A stretch of 64,000 bases of DNA from Mesorhizobium sp. B2-3-4 (GCF_006442315.1 NZ_VFVY01000016.1:1-64000), one strand, 5' to 3'. Shown: positions 43,104 to 52,258, counted from the first letter of the stretch. Made by a program: numbers and translations. Notes: a model not told the origin generated them from the letters alone.

Positions 43104-43994
43104 ATGGCTGGAGTGATGAGCCGCCGCCTGGATGTCGACGCCTTGCGGGCGATGGTGGCGATCGACAAACATGGCGGCGTCACGCGCGCGGCCGAGATGC
43201 TGGGCCTGTCGCAGTCGGCCGTCAGCCACAAGATCCGGCGGCTGGAGGCAAGCCTCGACTGCGAGCTCCTCAGCCGCAAGGCGAATGCGCCGATGTTCAC
43301 CGGTTCGGGCCAGGACCTGCTGGGCTACGCGCGGCGCATACTGGGCATCCATGACGAGGCGATCCTCAGCCTGTCGAAGAGCACGCTGCAGGGCAAGATC
43401 GCGCTGGGGATGACCGAGGACACGACCTGCACCGACCTGTCGCGCATCCTTGGCCGGTTCCGCCGGCTCCATCCCGAGGTCAGCGTGCGCACGCAGGTGC
43501 GCATGAGCCTCGCCTTGCAGAAGCTGCTTGGCGAAGGCGCGCTCGACGCGGCCATCATCCAGGTGTTCCAGCACGAGGTCCGGCCCACCGACGTCGTGCT
43601 CTTGCGCGAGACGCTGCATTGGGTGAAGTCGCCCGAACTCACCCTTGCCAAAGGCGACCCGGTGCCGTTCCTGTCCTTCGACGAAAACTGCTTCTATCGC
43701 CGCTGGGGCCTCGATCTCGGCCAGGACGAAGGAACGGTGTTCGAGATCGTGTTCGAATGTTCGAGTGCGGCCGGCATCATCGCCGGCGTCACCTCCGGCC
43801 TCGGCGTCGCACTGCTCAGCCAGCGCCATCTCCAGCCCGGCATGGAGATCGTCGACAAGACATTCCCCAAACCGCCTGACCTCGCCTACATCATCCGCCG
43901 CGCCCGTAATGCCCGCAACCCGGCGCTGGAGACACTGGTGAAGGAGATCGAGGCCGAGGTGCGGCGCCAGGGTGCGCTGCAGATCGCGGGGTGA
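43104..43994 (+). CDS. LysR-family transcriptional regulator
   Basis: A 296-residue LysR protein from the ATG at 43104 (MAGVMSRRLDVDALRAMV), with GAGGA five bases upstream. The helix-turn-helix (KHGGVTRAAEMLGLSQSAVSHKIRRLE) occupies residues about 15-60, and the ligand domain starts near 90 (GKIALGMTEDTTC). An earlier ATG at 43035 adds 23 residues without family resemblance. Divergent from the EamA transporter gene, its likely target. Confidence 0.92.
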   Translation: MAGVMSRRLDVDALRAMVAIDKHGGVTRAAEMLGLSQSAVSHKIRRLEASLDCELLSRKANAPMFTGSGQDLLGYARRILGIHDEAILSLSKSTLQGKIALGMTEDTTCTDLSRILGRFRRLHPEVSVRTQVRMSLALQKLLGEGALDAAIIQVFQHEVRPTDVVLLRETLHWVKSPELTLAKGDPVPFLSFDENCFYRRWGLDLGQDEGTVFEIVFECSSAAGIIAGVTSGLGVALLSQRHLQPGMEIVDKTFPKPPDLAYIIRRARNARNPALETLVKEIEAEVRRQGALQIAG

Positions 43995-44452
43995 GGGGGC
44001 TTTGGCGTTCCGGGCCACAATCGGATATTCGTGCTTTCATCACCAATGCTGGACGTCCGCTTCGCGCCTCCGCAGCAGTGGTAGAGCCAAGCGTTGATAT
44101 TCCTGAAAGCGGACGTTGTGCGTAGATGGGCGCTTGCTGCAAGGGTGCTCAGTCGCGGAATCCAGCAGCAGGGTCGACGGGTTGAGAACCCTCAAACGTC
44201 GCAGCTTCGGCATAGTGGCTTGCGTGGAGCCGTACCCGGGACATGTAACCTAACGGTCAATTGAGTTTCGCCGGAACTCTCAGGCTCAGGCCAGTCATCG
44301 TCGAGTGTTCCGACCTTCCGAGCAGCAACCGACTTCTCCTCGTTGCGCGTGAGCTGCCATTGAACTGATGCGAACTTCCGGCCATTGACCAACAGTGCCA
44401 CAAAACGTAGCCTTTTATCAGAGGCCACGTCCTCCACTCTCTACGAGTGATA
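43995..44452. other. Region without a firm gene; possible small ORF at 44192-44437
   Basis: About 450 bases follow the LysR gene. A minus-strand frame at 44192-44437 could encode an 81-residue protein (MEDVASDKRLRFVALLVNGRK...) from a GTG start with a plausible hydrophilic sequence, but its ribosome site is weak and it is not conserved in any family I know. A 9-base inverted element, GTCCGCTTC/GAAAGCGGAC-like, near 44056 and 44106 brackets part of the gap. Confidence 0.35.
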
Positions 44453-44674
44453 ATGTCCGGGACGGCCCGGCGGTTAGACCGCCGGAGCTCTGTTTTGAAT
44501 CGCTACCTCCCGCAGCTTGTGCTGTTCCTCGTCGCCACGTTGTTAGCCCTGAGCGTGTCGGTCTACTACGAAATCGACGGCGCACCCGCCTTGATCGCCT
44601 TCGGCCTCCTGTTGGGCGCGGTTGGGCTTGCCACCCAGGTCCGGCCACCGAAGCCGCCGCGAGACCGTGACTAG
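44453..44674 (+). CDS. Small two-helix membrane protein
   Basis: A 73-residue protein: a short basic N-terminus (TARRLDRRSSVLNRYL), helix 1 PQLVLFLVATLLALSVSVYY, a turn with EIDGAP, helix 2 ALIAFGLLLGAVGLATQV, and a basic tail RPPKPPRDRD. Both ends would be cytosolic. The GTG at 44447 is an alternative start. Function unknown; the helix spacing is real-protein-like, and it is short enough to be overlooked. Confidence 0.62.
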   Translation: MSGTARRLDRRSSVLNRYLPQLVLFLVATLLALSVSVYYEIDGAPALIAFGLLLGAVGLATQVRPPKPPRDRD

Positions 44675-44791
44675 TTTTACCTCCACCATTCCAGTCACTA
44701 AAGCGGCGTTGCTGGCGAAAGTAGAGCTTGACCTTCTCCGCAGCGGCCTTCAGCATGGCCTCCGCAAGAGGATCGTGGCTGCGGCAATGAA

Positions 44792-45586
44792 CTATTCTTT
44801 TGGCCGCAATCGCTTAGCTGCACCGCCGACGGCGTGGCGGAACGCAGCATCGAAGTTCACGCCGGCTGTTTCCCAAATCGGACTGTGAGCGCTCAATGGC
44901 AGGCGCCAAATCGCGTGCCAGCCCGGCTCCCTGGTCTCCCAGTCGAGATGACCGACCAGGATCGCGTCGGCCCGCAGTTTGGATTTCAGCCCGGTCAAAA
45001 CCTCTAGCGACATGGTGTCAATCTTTTCCGGCGTGATCCCAGCCAGATCGGTCTCCCTAGCGAAGACGATCGGCATCGCGAAGCGTGCAGAAGCGTCTTC
45101 AAAGCTTGAGCGCAGGTCAGAGCCGTGGGGGCCGTCGGCTGCGAGCACATAGCTCCGTGCAAGATCGGTGACTTCGATGACGACTGCCAGCTTCGGGCGC
45201 GCGCCGAGCCACGGCAGTTCACCCATCGCCGCCATCGCATCGTTCATCCGCTTTCGGTCAAACTGGAAGGTGAGATCGAAAGGACGATCGCGCGTGCCTT
45301 GCTCATCATGGATTGGAATGCCGAACATGCGGTCGTGATAGGTATAGGACCAGACCATGCCGCGCGACCCGACGGCCAGCGAAGCGAAGGCTGGGTTTTG
45401 CGCGATGTCGGGATTTCCCGTCAGCTTTTGCGCGGCCAACTCAAATCCCTGTGGGATGGCGGGGACTCGGGTCTCCTCGCGATCTCCTGTGACGATCAGG
45501 CTCGAGCGATAGAGCACATCGTCGTCCGCGTTGGCCACGGCGGAAAACGCAAACCAGGCCAGCAATGTCAACAACGCCTTCTTCAA
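44792..45586 (-). CDS. DUF2066-family exported protein
   Basis: A 264-residue protein with a signal peptide (MKKALLTLLAWFAFSAVANA). The mature N-terminus LYRSSLIVTGDREETRVPAIPQGFELAAQKLTGN is the DUF2066 signature, followed by FDLTFQFDRKRMNDAM and LPWLGARPKLAVVIEV, also typical. The role is unknown. The start codon is TTG at 45586; AGGAGG seven bases upstream makes this convincing. It shares a 53-base divergent promoter region, with a palindrome, with the CGNR regulator gene. Confidence 0.88.
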   Translation of the reverse strand: MKKALLTLLAWFAFSAVANADDDVLYRSSLIVTGDREETRVPAIPQGFELAAQKLTGNPDIAQNPAFASLAVGSRGMVWSYTYHDRMFGIPIHDEQGTRDRPFDLTFQFDRKRMNDAMAAMGELPWLGARPKLAVVIEVTDLARSYVLAADGPHGSDLRSSFEDASARFAMPIVFARETDLAGITPEKIDTMSLEVLTGLKSKLRADAILVGHLDWETREPGWHAIWRLPLSAHSPIWETAGVNFDAAFRHAVGGAAKRLRPKE

Positions 45587-45608
45587 TGAACCCCTCCTGC
45601 ACTCTTGA

Positions 45609-45628
45609 GTAACCTTTTAAAGGGTTAC
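45609..45628. promoter_or_regulatory. Palindromic operator between DUF2066 and CGNR genes
   Basis: GTAACC (45609-45614) and GGTTAC (45623-45628) flank an AT-rich centre, forming a 20-base dyad in the 53-base gap between two divergent start codons, 11 bases before the CGNR start. It is a strong candidate binding site of the CGNR protein, controlling itself and the DUF2066 gene. Confidence 0.6.
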
Positions 45629-45639
45629 ATACTGGCGGG

Positions 45640-46269
45640 ATGGAATCAACCCGAACCTACGTTTCGCCGCTCGGCTCCATGCGCATGCTGGGCGGTGCTC
45701 CCGCGCTCGACCTTGCCAACACGCTGCACTGGCGCGACGGGAACGAGGTAGACTTCATTGCGTCCTATCAGGACCTGCTAGCCTTTTGCATTCCCGCCCA
45801 ACTGCTATCGGAAGCAGAAGCGCGATCTCTCAAGCGGTTGGCGCGAAATCATGGAGGCCTCGCCGGCGACGTGCATGTCGAGGTGCTGACGTTGCGCGCG
45901 AGCCTGAAGTCATGGCTCATGCGGTCGGCGAGAAATCTCAACACAAGCCCAGCAGCAAAAAGCGCGAGCTTGCGCGACATGAAGGCATCGATCGCGCAAG
46001 CGAGCGGCTCTGCCGGGCTTGGCGAAATCCTGAACCTTGCCTCCGCCTCGGCAACCGAGGCCATTCACCTGCCCCTGCGCCGATCGGCTGCGGCGGCCGC
46101 CATGCTGTTGTTGTTTCCCCCAGGGAACGACATCAGGCGTTGTGAAGCCAACCATTGCGACGGCTTCTTCATCAACGAGAGCCGTTCAAAACCACGGCGC
46201 TGGTGCTCGATGGATGGTTGCGGGAACCGGGCCAAGGCAGCCCGACATCGTCTGGTACATCGCAAATAA
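45640..46269 (+). CDS. CGNR zinc-finger (ABATE) transcriptional regulator
   Basis: A 209-residue protein. The ABATE domain occupies the N-terminal part (GGAPALDLANTLHWRDG), and the C-terminal CGNR finger reads CEANHCDGFFINESRSKPRRWCSMDGCGNRAKA, with the four Cys ligands and the basic helix. Family members are stress-responsive regulators. It reads away from the shared palindrome at 45609-45628. Ribosome site is GGCGGG before the ATG at 45640. Confidence 0.92.
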   Translation: MESTRTYVSPLGSMRMLGGAPALDLANTLHWRDGNEVDFIASYQDLLAFCIPAQLLSEAEARSLKRLARNHGGLAGDVHVEVLTLRASLKSWLMRSARNLNTSPAAKSASLRDMKASIAQASGSAGLGEILNLASASATEAIHLPLRRSAAAAAMLLLFPPGNDIRRCEANHCDGFFINESRSKPRRWCSMDGCGNRAKAARHRLVHRK

Positions 46270-46449
46270 ATTGGCGCCTTCCAACCGCTTAGGCTGGCAC
46301 TCGCGGCCTGCCTCGCCAATTGCCCGTGCCATGCTGGCCACGACACGCCGGAGCTCTACCGGCTTTTGCATAAGCTCGATGTCGTCGAACACCCGTTGGG
46401 GCCGTCGCTGAACGGCAGCTATCCGCCGAGCGTGACCGAAACCCGACAG
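46270..46449 (-). pseudogene. Possible remnant of a receiver-domain protein
   Basis: Minus-strand codons from 46449 read LSGFGHARRIAAVQRRP, then FDDIELMQKPVELRRVV. The spacing between the SGxG turn and the conserved QKP lysine resembles strand 4 to strand 5 of a CheY-like receiver domain. A stop precedes the segment at 46450-46452, and there is no start codon with a ribosome site. Confidence 0.3.
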
Positions 46450-46466
46450 TCAGCTTGCGGCCCCAT

Positions 46467-48116
46467 TCAAGCCCCCTTCCTCTTCTCCACCTCCGCCTTC
46501 CGCAACAAAAACCGCTGTATTTTCCCGCTCGGCGTCTTCGGCAATTCCGTCACGAATTCCACTTCGCGGGGATAGGCGTGGGCCGAGAGGCGCTTTCTCA
46601 CATGTTGCGCCAGGTCGTCGGCGAGTTCGGGGCTACCCTGGTAGGCTGGCGCCAGGATGACGAAGGCCTTGACGATTTCGGTGCGCTGGGGGTCGGGCAC
46701 GCCGACGACCGCGGCTTCGGTGACGGCGGGGTGTTCGATCAGCGCGCTTTCGACGTCGAAGGGGCCGATGCGGTAGCCGGACGAGGTGATGACGTCGTCG
46801 GCGCGGCCGATGAAGGAGACTGAGCCGTCCGGCTCGTATTCCACCGTGTCGCCGGTGCGGTAATAGCCGCCCGCGATCGCCGGGGTTTCGGCCTGGTGGT
46901 AGCCGCCGAACCAGCGGAGCGGCGAGTTGGCGATGTCGACGGCGAGCACGCCGGGCTGGTTGGGGCCGAGCTCGCGGCCGGCCTCGTCCAGCACCACCAT
47001 GCGGTAGCCCGGCATGGCGAAGCCCGCCGACCCCGCGCGAACGGTATGCGAAAGCCCATGGTGGTTGTTGACCATCATGCCGTTCTCGGTCTGGCCGTAA
47101 TGGTCGTGGATGGGTGCCGCGAGATGGGCGTCGAACCAGCGGATCACCTCCGGGTTGAGCGGCTCGCCGGCGCTGCTCACCACGCGCAGCCGGCCTTTTA
47201 CGCGGGTGGCTGCTTCAGGCCCTTCGGCAAGAAGCAGGCGGAAGGCGGTAGGCGAGCCGGCAAGGCTGGTGACGCCGAGCCGCTCGATGACCTCGTAAGT
47301 GTTCCCAGCGGTGAAGGCGCCTTCATTGAAGGTGGTGGCGATGCCGAGCAGCAGCGGACCCGTGATGGCGTAATAGAGGCCGTAGGCCCAGCCCGGATCG
47401 GCGATGTTCCAGAAGACGTCGTCGGGGCGCAGCCCGATCGCATCGCGCATATAGGCGCCGAAGGCCATCAGCGCGCCAAGCGGCACCGGCACGCCCTTGG
47501 GCAGACCTGTGGTGCCAGAGGTCGACATCATCATGAACAGGTCTTCGCCCCGGCGCATCACCGGCTCGCAGCCTGGCGAGGCGGCGGCGAGGGCGGCGCG
47601 GAAATCGATGTCGCCTCGATGCAACGCATCGCCGGTGCCGAGGATGGTGGCGATGGGGGGAGGGTTCGCGACCTCGTCGAGCTTGCCGCGATTGGCCGGA
47701 TTGGTCACTACCAGCTTTGCCCCGGAGTATCCCAGCCGGTGCTCGATGGCCTTCGGGCCGAAAGCGGTGAACAGCGGCTGGTAGACGGCGCCGATGCGCC
47801 AGACGCCGAGGATCAGCGCCAGCAGTTCGGGAATGCGCGGCAGCATGCCGGCGACGACATCGCCGGGGCCGACGCCCAATTGCCCGAGCAGGTTGGCGAC
47901 GCGGCCGGATAGGGCGTCGAGATCGTCGAAGGTGAATTCGCGGAGCTCGCCGCCGGCGGAGATGGCGCGCAGCGCCAACCGGTTATGACCGGTATGGCGG
48001 CCGCAGCATTCGACATAGGCGTTGATGCCGGTCGCCGGGTCGCCTTGCAGCCGGGCGATCTCATCCTCGATGCGGAAACCCGCGACGGCATCGTCATAGC
48101 GCGGCAGCCCGGTCAT
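46467..48116 (-). CDS. AMP-forming acyl-CoA synthetase
   Basis: A 549-residue ANL enzyme: the P-loop STSGTTGLPKGVP, the adenine-binding YGQTENGM, and the hinge motif YYRTGD followed by GRADDVITSSGYRIGPFDVESAL. The C-terminal catalytic Lys lies in PKTPSGKIQRFLLR. The sequence resembles acetate or medium-chain acyl-CoA synthetases of the AcsM type (HYGQTE region). It activates a carboxylic acid to acyl-CoA via an acyl-AMP. Single-gene unit; the LysR gene upstream on the same strand may or may not control it. Confidence 0.94.
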   Translation of the reverse strand: MTGLPRYDDAVAGFRIEDEIARLQGDPATGINAYVECCGRHTGHNRLALRAISAGGELREFTFDDLDALSGRVANLLGQLGVGPGDVVAGMLPRIPELLALILGVWRIGAVYQPLFTAFGPKAIEHRLGYSGAKLVVTNPANRGKLDEVANPPPIATILGTGDALHRGDIDFRAALAAASPGCEPVMRRGEDLFMMMSTSGTTGLPKGVPVPLGALMAFGAYMRDAIGLRPDDVFWNIADPGWAYGLYYAITGPLLLGIATTFNEGAFTAGNTYEVIERLGVTSLAGSPTAFRLLLAEGPEAATRVKGRLRVVSSAGEPLNPEVIRWFDAHLAAPIHDHYGQTENGMMVNNHHGLSHTVRAGSAGFAMPGYRMVVLDEAGRELGPNQPGVLAVDIANSPLRWFGGYHQAETPAIAGGYYRTGDTVEYEPDGSVSFIGRADDVITSSGYRIGPFDVESALIEHPAVTEAAVVGVPDPQRTEIVKAFVILAPAYQGSPELADDLAQHVRKRLSAHAYPREVEFVTELPKTPSGKIQRFLLRKAEVEKRKGA

Positions 48117-48220
48117 GGCAGTCCTCCCCTGCGGTGCGCCATCTCCCCGTGGCGCGTGGCGACAATGCCATCAGATCGCGCCGATGGGCAACGATGGATG
48201 CCTGTCCTCCATCTCCAGCC

Positions 48221-49129
48221 CTACAGGTTGGCCTCGGCGAAGATGCGCGCCGCCCAGTCGAGAAAAACGCGCAGGCGCGGCGAAAGCTGCCGGTTCTGCG
48301 GGTAGAGTGCGGATAGCGGCGTCGGCGAGGGCGGATAGTCGGCCAGAACCTCGACCAGCGTGTGGTCGGCAAGGTCCTTCTCGAAGCGGTAGCGCGGCGC
48401 CTGGATGAGGCCGAGCCCAAGCCGGGCGAGGTCGGCGGCGGTGTCGGAATTGTTGGCGGCGACGCGGCCGGGCAGCCTGACCTCGCGCGTCCTGCCGGCG
48501 ACGGTGAATTCGAAAGGCAGCACCTCGCCGGTGCGCGAGGAGACGAAGCCGATCGCCTGGTGGCCGTCCAGCGCGTCGGGGGAGGCGGGCATGCCGTGGC
48601 GCGCGAGATAGGCGGGGCTGGCGCAGGTCATCTCGCGGATCATGGCCAGGCGCCGCATAATCATGCCGGAGTCGGGCGGCTCGCCGACGCGGATGACGCA
48701 GTCGACGCCTTCGCGCACGAGGTCGACCAGCCGGTCGCTCTGGCCGATCTGCAGGTCGATGCGCGGATAGCGCTCGAGGAATTGCGGCAGGCGCGGCAGC
48801 AGGAAAGTGCGGGTGAGCAGCGTGCTGGCATCGATGCGCAGCAGGCCGAAGGGCTCGGCGTCGCGGAAGGCGGCCTCGGCATCCTCGATCTCGGCCAGGA
48901 TGGACAGGCAACGGCGGTAATAGGCCTCGCCGTCCTGGGTGGCGTTCACCTGGCGCGTGGTGCGTTCCAGCAGCCTTGCGCCAAGATGCTCTTCCAGCCG
49001 CCGGATCGCTTCCGTCGCGGTCGAGCGCGGCAGGCCGAGATCGGCGGCGGCGGCGGTGAAACTGCGCCGCTCCAGCACGCGAACGAAGAGCCGCATCGTG
49101 TCGAGCCGATCCATGCGCTTTGTTCGCAT
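48221..49129 (-). CDS. LysR-family transcriptional regulator
   Basis: A 302-residue LysR protein with the HTH DTMRLFVRVLERRSFTAAAADLGLPRSTATEAIRRLEEHLGARL at residues 8-55, and a ligand domain opening at GLLRIDASTLLTRTFLLPRLPQFLERYP. It belongs to the CrgA-like subgroup by its TATEAIRRLE recognition helix. Divergent from the SDR-SDR-tautomerase operon (88 bases apart), its probable target. The ATG at 49129 is followed by RTKRMDRLDTM; the M at residue 6 is an alternative. Confidence 0.93.
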   Translation of the reverse strand: MRTKRMDRLDTMRLFVRVLERRSFTAAAADLGLPRSTATEAIRRLEEHLGARLLERTTRQVNATQDGEAYYRRCLSILAEIEDAEAAFRDAEPFGLLRIDASTLLTRTFLLPRLPQFLERYPRIDLQIGQSDRLVDLVREGVDCVIRVGEPPDSGMIMRRLAMIREMTCASPAYLARHGMPASPDALDGHQAIGFVSSRTGEVLPFEFTVAGRTREVRLPGRVAANNSDTAADLARLGLGLIQAPRYRFEKDLADHTLVEVLADYPPSPTPLSALYPQNRQLSPRLRVFLDWAARIFAEANL

Positions 49130-49217
49130 TTTCCGAATAGTGATGTCAATTGAAGGCTGATTATCCGGAAGATGGCGTGGCCTATATCCGTCTCACCAAC
49201 AACAAGGAGAGACTTCC

Positions 49218-49967
49218 ATGACATCTGACCAAGCAGGGCAAGCCAGGGCGGCGATCGTGACCGGCGCCTCCAAAGGCATCGGCGCGGCGATCGCGCGGCG
49301 GCTCGCCCGCGACGGCGTCGCCGTCGTCGTCAACTATGCACGCGGACAGGCCGAGGCCGAGGCGCTGGTGCGCGCCATCGAGGCCGATGGCGGCAAGGCG
49401 ATCGCCGTGCAGGCCGACATCGCCGATCCCGCCGGCATGACCAGTCTGTTCGACGCCGGCGAGAAGACGTTCGGCGGCATCGACATCCTGGTCAACAATG
49501 CCGGCATCATGAAGCTTTCGCCGATCGCGCAGGCCGATGACGCCTTCTTCGAAACCCAGGTCGCGATCAATCTCGGCGGCGTGTTCCGCGGCATGCGCGA
49601 AGGCGCGCGCCGGCTGCGCGACGGCGGCCGCATCGTCAATTTCTCATCGAGCGTCGTCGGCCTCTACCAGCCGGGCTACGGCGTCTACGCCGCCACCAAG
49701 GCGGCGGTCGAGGCGATGACGCACATCCTGGCCAAGGAGCTCGGCGCGCGCCGCGTCACCGTCAACGCGGTGGCGCCTGGACCGGTCGAGACGGCGCTGT
49801 TCACCGACGGCAAGAGCGCCACGCAAATCGAGGCCATCGGTAACATGATCCCGCTTGGCCGGCTCGGCCAGCCCGACGACATTGCCGGCGTGGTCTCGTT
49901 CCTGGCCGGGCCGGACAGCTTCTGGGTCAACGGGCAAATCATCCGCGCCAATGGCGGCGTGATCTGA
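49218..49967 (+). CDS. SDR-family oxidoreductase (FabG-like)
   Basis: A 249-residue classical SDR: TGASKGIGAAIARRL, NNAGIMKL, catalytic Ser in NFSSSVVG, YAATKAA active site, and VNAVAPGPVETALF. The ending (SFWVNGQIIRANGGVI) is the usual C-terminus. Divergent from the LysR gene; a second SDR follows 10 bases after its stop, so translation may be coupled. Substrate unknown. Confidence 0.93.
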   Translation: MTSDQAGQARAAIVTGASKGIGAAIARRLARDGVAVVVNYARGQAEAEALVRAIEADGGKAIAVQADIADPAGMTSLFDAGEKTFGGIDILVNNAGIMKLSPIAQADDAFFETQVAINLGGVFRGMREGARRLRDGGRIVNFSSSVVGLYQPGYGVYAATKAAVEAMTHILAKELGARRVTVNAVAPGPVETALFTDGKSATQIEAIGNMIPLGRLGQPDDIAGVVSFLAGPDSFWVNGQIIRANGGVI

Positions 49968-49977
49968 GGAGATGGCC

Positions 49978-50868
49978 ATGCAAAAGACAATCCTGATCAC
50001 CGGTGCCTCCTCGGGCTTCGGCGCGATGACCGCGCGGGCGCTGGCAAGGGCCGGCCACAAGGTCTACGCCTCGATGCGCGACCCCTCGGCACGCGGCGCG
50101 GCGGTAGCCGAAATGGAGGCGCTGGCGGGTAAGGAGGGCGTGGTGCTGAGGCCGATCGCGCTCGACGTCACCTCGGATGCCTCCGCCGAAGCGGCGATCC
50201 AGCAAATCCTGGGTGAGGCCGGCCAGCTCGACGTGCTGATCCACAATGCCGGGCATATGGGGTTCGGACCGGCGGAAGCGTTCTCGCCCGAGCAACTGGC
50301 GCAGCTCTATGACGTCAACGTCGTCGGCACGCAGCGTGTCAACCGCGCCGCGCTGCCGCACATGCGGGCGCTTGGACGCGGCCAGATGATCTGGGTCGGG
50401 TCGAGCAGCACGCGCGGCGGCACGCCGCCCTTCCTGGCACCTTATTTCGCCGCCAAGGCCGGCATGGACGCGCTGGCGCAGAGTTATGCGCTGGAACTGG
50501 TCCGTTTCGGCATCGAGACCACCATCGTGGTGCCGGGCGCCTTCACCAGGGGCACGGAGCATTTCCACCATGCGGCGGCACCCGCGGATGCCGGGCGCGC
50601 CGGCCTCTACTGGTCCGGCCCCTATGAAAGTGTCGACCAGAAGGTGCTGAAGGGGCTGGCGGCATTGGAGCCGGCCGATGCCGATCCGGCCGAGGTCGCG
50701 GCGGCCATCGTCGGCCTCGTCGCCATGCCGCATGGAAAGCGGCCGCTGCGCGTCCATATCGACCCTTCCCAGGATGGCGCTGAAATCGTCAACGGCGTTG
50801 CCGACCGCGTGCGCGCGCAACTCCTGGAGCGGATCGGCCTTGCCGACCTCATCCATCCCCAAGCCTGA
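49978..50868 (+). CDS. SDR-family oxidoreductase, second of the operon
   Basis: A 296-residue SDR from the ATG at 49978 (MQKTILITGASSGFGAMTARAL), with GAGGAG six bases upstream; the ATG at 49972 has no usable spacing. Active-site Ser is in IWVGSSSTR, and the Tyr/Lys pair reads YFAAKAGMD. It carries a longer C-terminal part than its neighbour. The tautomerase gene starts 28 bases later. The three genes likely act on one carbonyl/enol substrate. Confidence 0.92.
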   Translation: MQKTILITGASSGFGAMTARALARAGHKVYASMRDPSARGAAVAEMEALAGKEGVVLRPIALDVTSDASAEAAIQQILGEAGQLDVLIHNAGHMGFGPAEAFSPEQLAQLYDVNVVGTQRVNRAALPHMRALGRGQMIWVGSSSTRGGTPPFLAPYFAAKAGMDALAQSYALELVRFGIETTIVVPGAFTRGTEHFHHAAAPADAGRAGLYWSGPYESVDQKVLKGLAALEPADADPAEVAAAIVGLVAMPHGKRPLRVHIDPSQDGAEIVNGVADRVRAQLLERIGLADLIHPQA

Positions 50869-50896
50869 CATCCAACCTAAGAGAAGGACTACGACA

Positions 50897-51109
50897 ATGC
50901 CGTTCGCCAACATTAAAGTACCGCAGGCCGCGCTCTCCAGGGCGCAGAAGGAAGACCTCATCCACCGCACGACGGCCATGTTCGTCGACTTTTTTGGCGA
51001 GGGCGTGCGGCCCACCACGATGGTGCTGGTGGAGGAGGTCGCCGATGGCGGCTATGGCCGCGCCGACGAGGTGTTCACCATTCCGGAAGCCTACCGCGCC
51101 AGGGAGTAG
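50897..51109 (+). CDS. 4-oxalocrotonate tautomerase-family protein
   Basis: A 70-residue protein beginning MPFANIKVPQAALS. Removal of Met exposes the catalytic Pro1 of the tautomerase superfamily; the Arg in the VRPTTMVLVEEV strand is in the usual place. It should form a hexamer or trimer and isomerise an enol to a keto product. Last gene of the SDR-SDR-tautomerase operon, with AGAAGGA before the ATG. Confidence 0.9.
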   Translation: MPFANIKVPQAALSRAQKEDLIHRTTAMFVDFFGEGVRPTTMVLVEEVADGGYGRADEVFTIPEAYRARE

Positions 51110-51252
51110 GCCAAAGCCCCAGGCGCTCAATACCGTCATATGACGACTGGTCGCCGCTAACGCCAGCGTCCACTCTGGCCTCGGGGCCTTTCGATGCGTG
51201 TCGTTCCCTAAAATCGATGCCCCCATTGGGGCGACGCGCATCAGGCGGGGGC

Positions 51253-51281
51253 CAGGTGGACAGCCCCGAGCTGTCCACCTG
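51253..51281. terminator. Terminator-like dyad
   Basis: CAGGTGGACAG (51253-51263) and its exact complement (51271-51281) with a 7-base loop, between the convergent tautomerase and AraC genes. No T-run follows, so efficiency is uncertain. Confidence 0.6.
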
Positions 51282-51304
51282 TCTCGCCTGTCGCCTCGAA
51301 TATC

Positions 51305-52258
51305 TCAGGAAACAAGACTCAACGGCTGTGCCTCCGCGTCCCGCGGCTCGGCCTGCCTTGCGGTCCGGTACCGCTTGGGCGCGTTGCCGGTGGCGCGCTT
51401 GAAGGCGTTGCTGAAGGCGCTTTCCGAGGTGTAGCCCAGCGAACGGGCAAGCACTGCCACCGGCATATCCTCCTCGCGCAAGGCGCGTTCGGCCAGATGC
51501 ATGCGCCATTGCGTCAGATAGGTCAGCGGCGCGACGCCGGCGATCTGTTTGAAGTGGAAAGCAAAACTGGTGCGAGACATGGCGGCTGCCCTGGCGAGTT
51601 CGTCCAGATGCCAGTCGCGGCCGGGCTCGCCATGCATCAGCCGCAGCGCCGGCGCCAGGCGCGGATCGGCGAGCGCGCGCAGCCAGCCGGCAGGCATCAT
51701 ATCGGAGGTCTCCAGATGCGCCCGCAGCACCTGGATGAACAGGAGCTGCGCCAGTTGCGCCGTGGCAAGGCTGGCGCCCGGTCGTCCATCGGCCTGCTCG
51801 CGGACGAGCTGGTCGAGGATCCAGCGCAGGATGGCGGCCTGCGGCGAGGACGCCTTGATGTGGATCCAGGGCGGCAGGACATCGGCCAGCAGGCGCCCGC
51901 TCGCCTGGTCGAGCAGCACATGGCCGCCAATATGCGTGAAGTCGTTGCCGTCGCCCAATTGCGCGATCTTGCAGCCGGAGAACACCGCCATGGCGTCGAG
52001 CGGCGGGACGGAAAGGTCGCTGGCCAGGATGAAGGCGCGCCGCGCCGCCAGCAGCAGCACGTCGCCGGTCAGCGCATGCACCGGCTCGGCCTCGCCCTCC
52101 AGACGGATCCAGCAAGCGCCCTTCACCACGGCGAAGAACTTGATCTTCTCGGGCGCGGGAAAGCGCAGCGCCCACAGCCCGCCGGCGGTGAACCCGCCCG
52201 TCACCATGGTTTGCGCGCTGGTGAATTTGAGGATTTCGGAGAAGGGGTCTGCCGTCAT
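51305..52258 (-). CDS. AraC-family regulator with cupin-type sensor domain
   Basis: A 317-residue protein. The N-terminal cupin region runs to about residue 170 (FAVVKGACWIRLEGEAEP, ALTGDVLLLAARRAFIL). The last 100 residues carry two AraC helix-turn-helix units (LDELARAAAMSRTSFAFHFKQIAG and VAVLARSLGYTSESAFSNAFKR). It should sense a small molecule and control the divergent epimerase-like gene (133 bases apart). The start is at 52258 (MTADPFSE); the ATG at 52297 is an alternative. Confidence 0.92.
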   Translation of the reverse strand: MTADPFSEILKFTSAQTMVTGGFTAGGLWALRFPAPEKIKFFAVVKGACWIRLEGEAEPVHALTGDVLLLAARRAFILASDLSVPPLDAMAVFSGCKIAQLGDGNDFTHIGGHVLLDQASGRLLADVLPPWIHIKASSPQAAILRWILDQLVREQADGRPGASLATAQLAQLLFIQVLRAHLETSDMMPAGWLRALADPRLAPALRLMHGEPGRDWHLDELARAAAMSRTSFAFHFKQIAGVAPLTYLTQWRMHLAERALREEDMPVAVLARSLGYTSESAFSNAFKRATGNAPKRYRTARQAEPRDAEAQPLSLVS

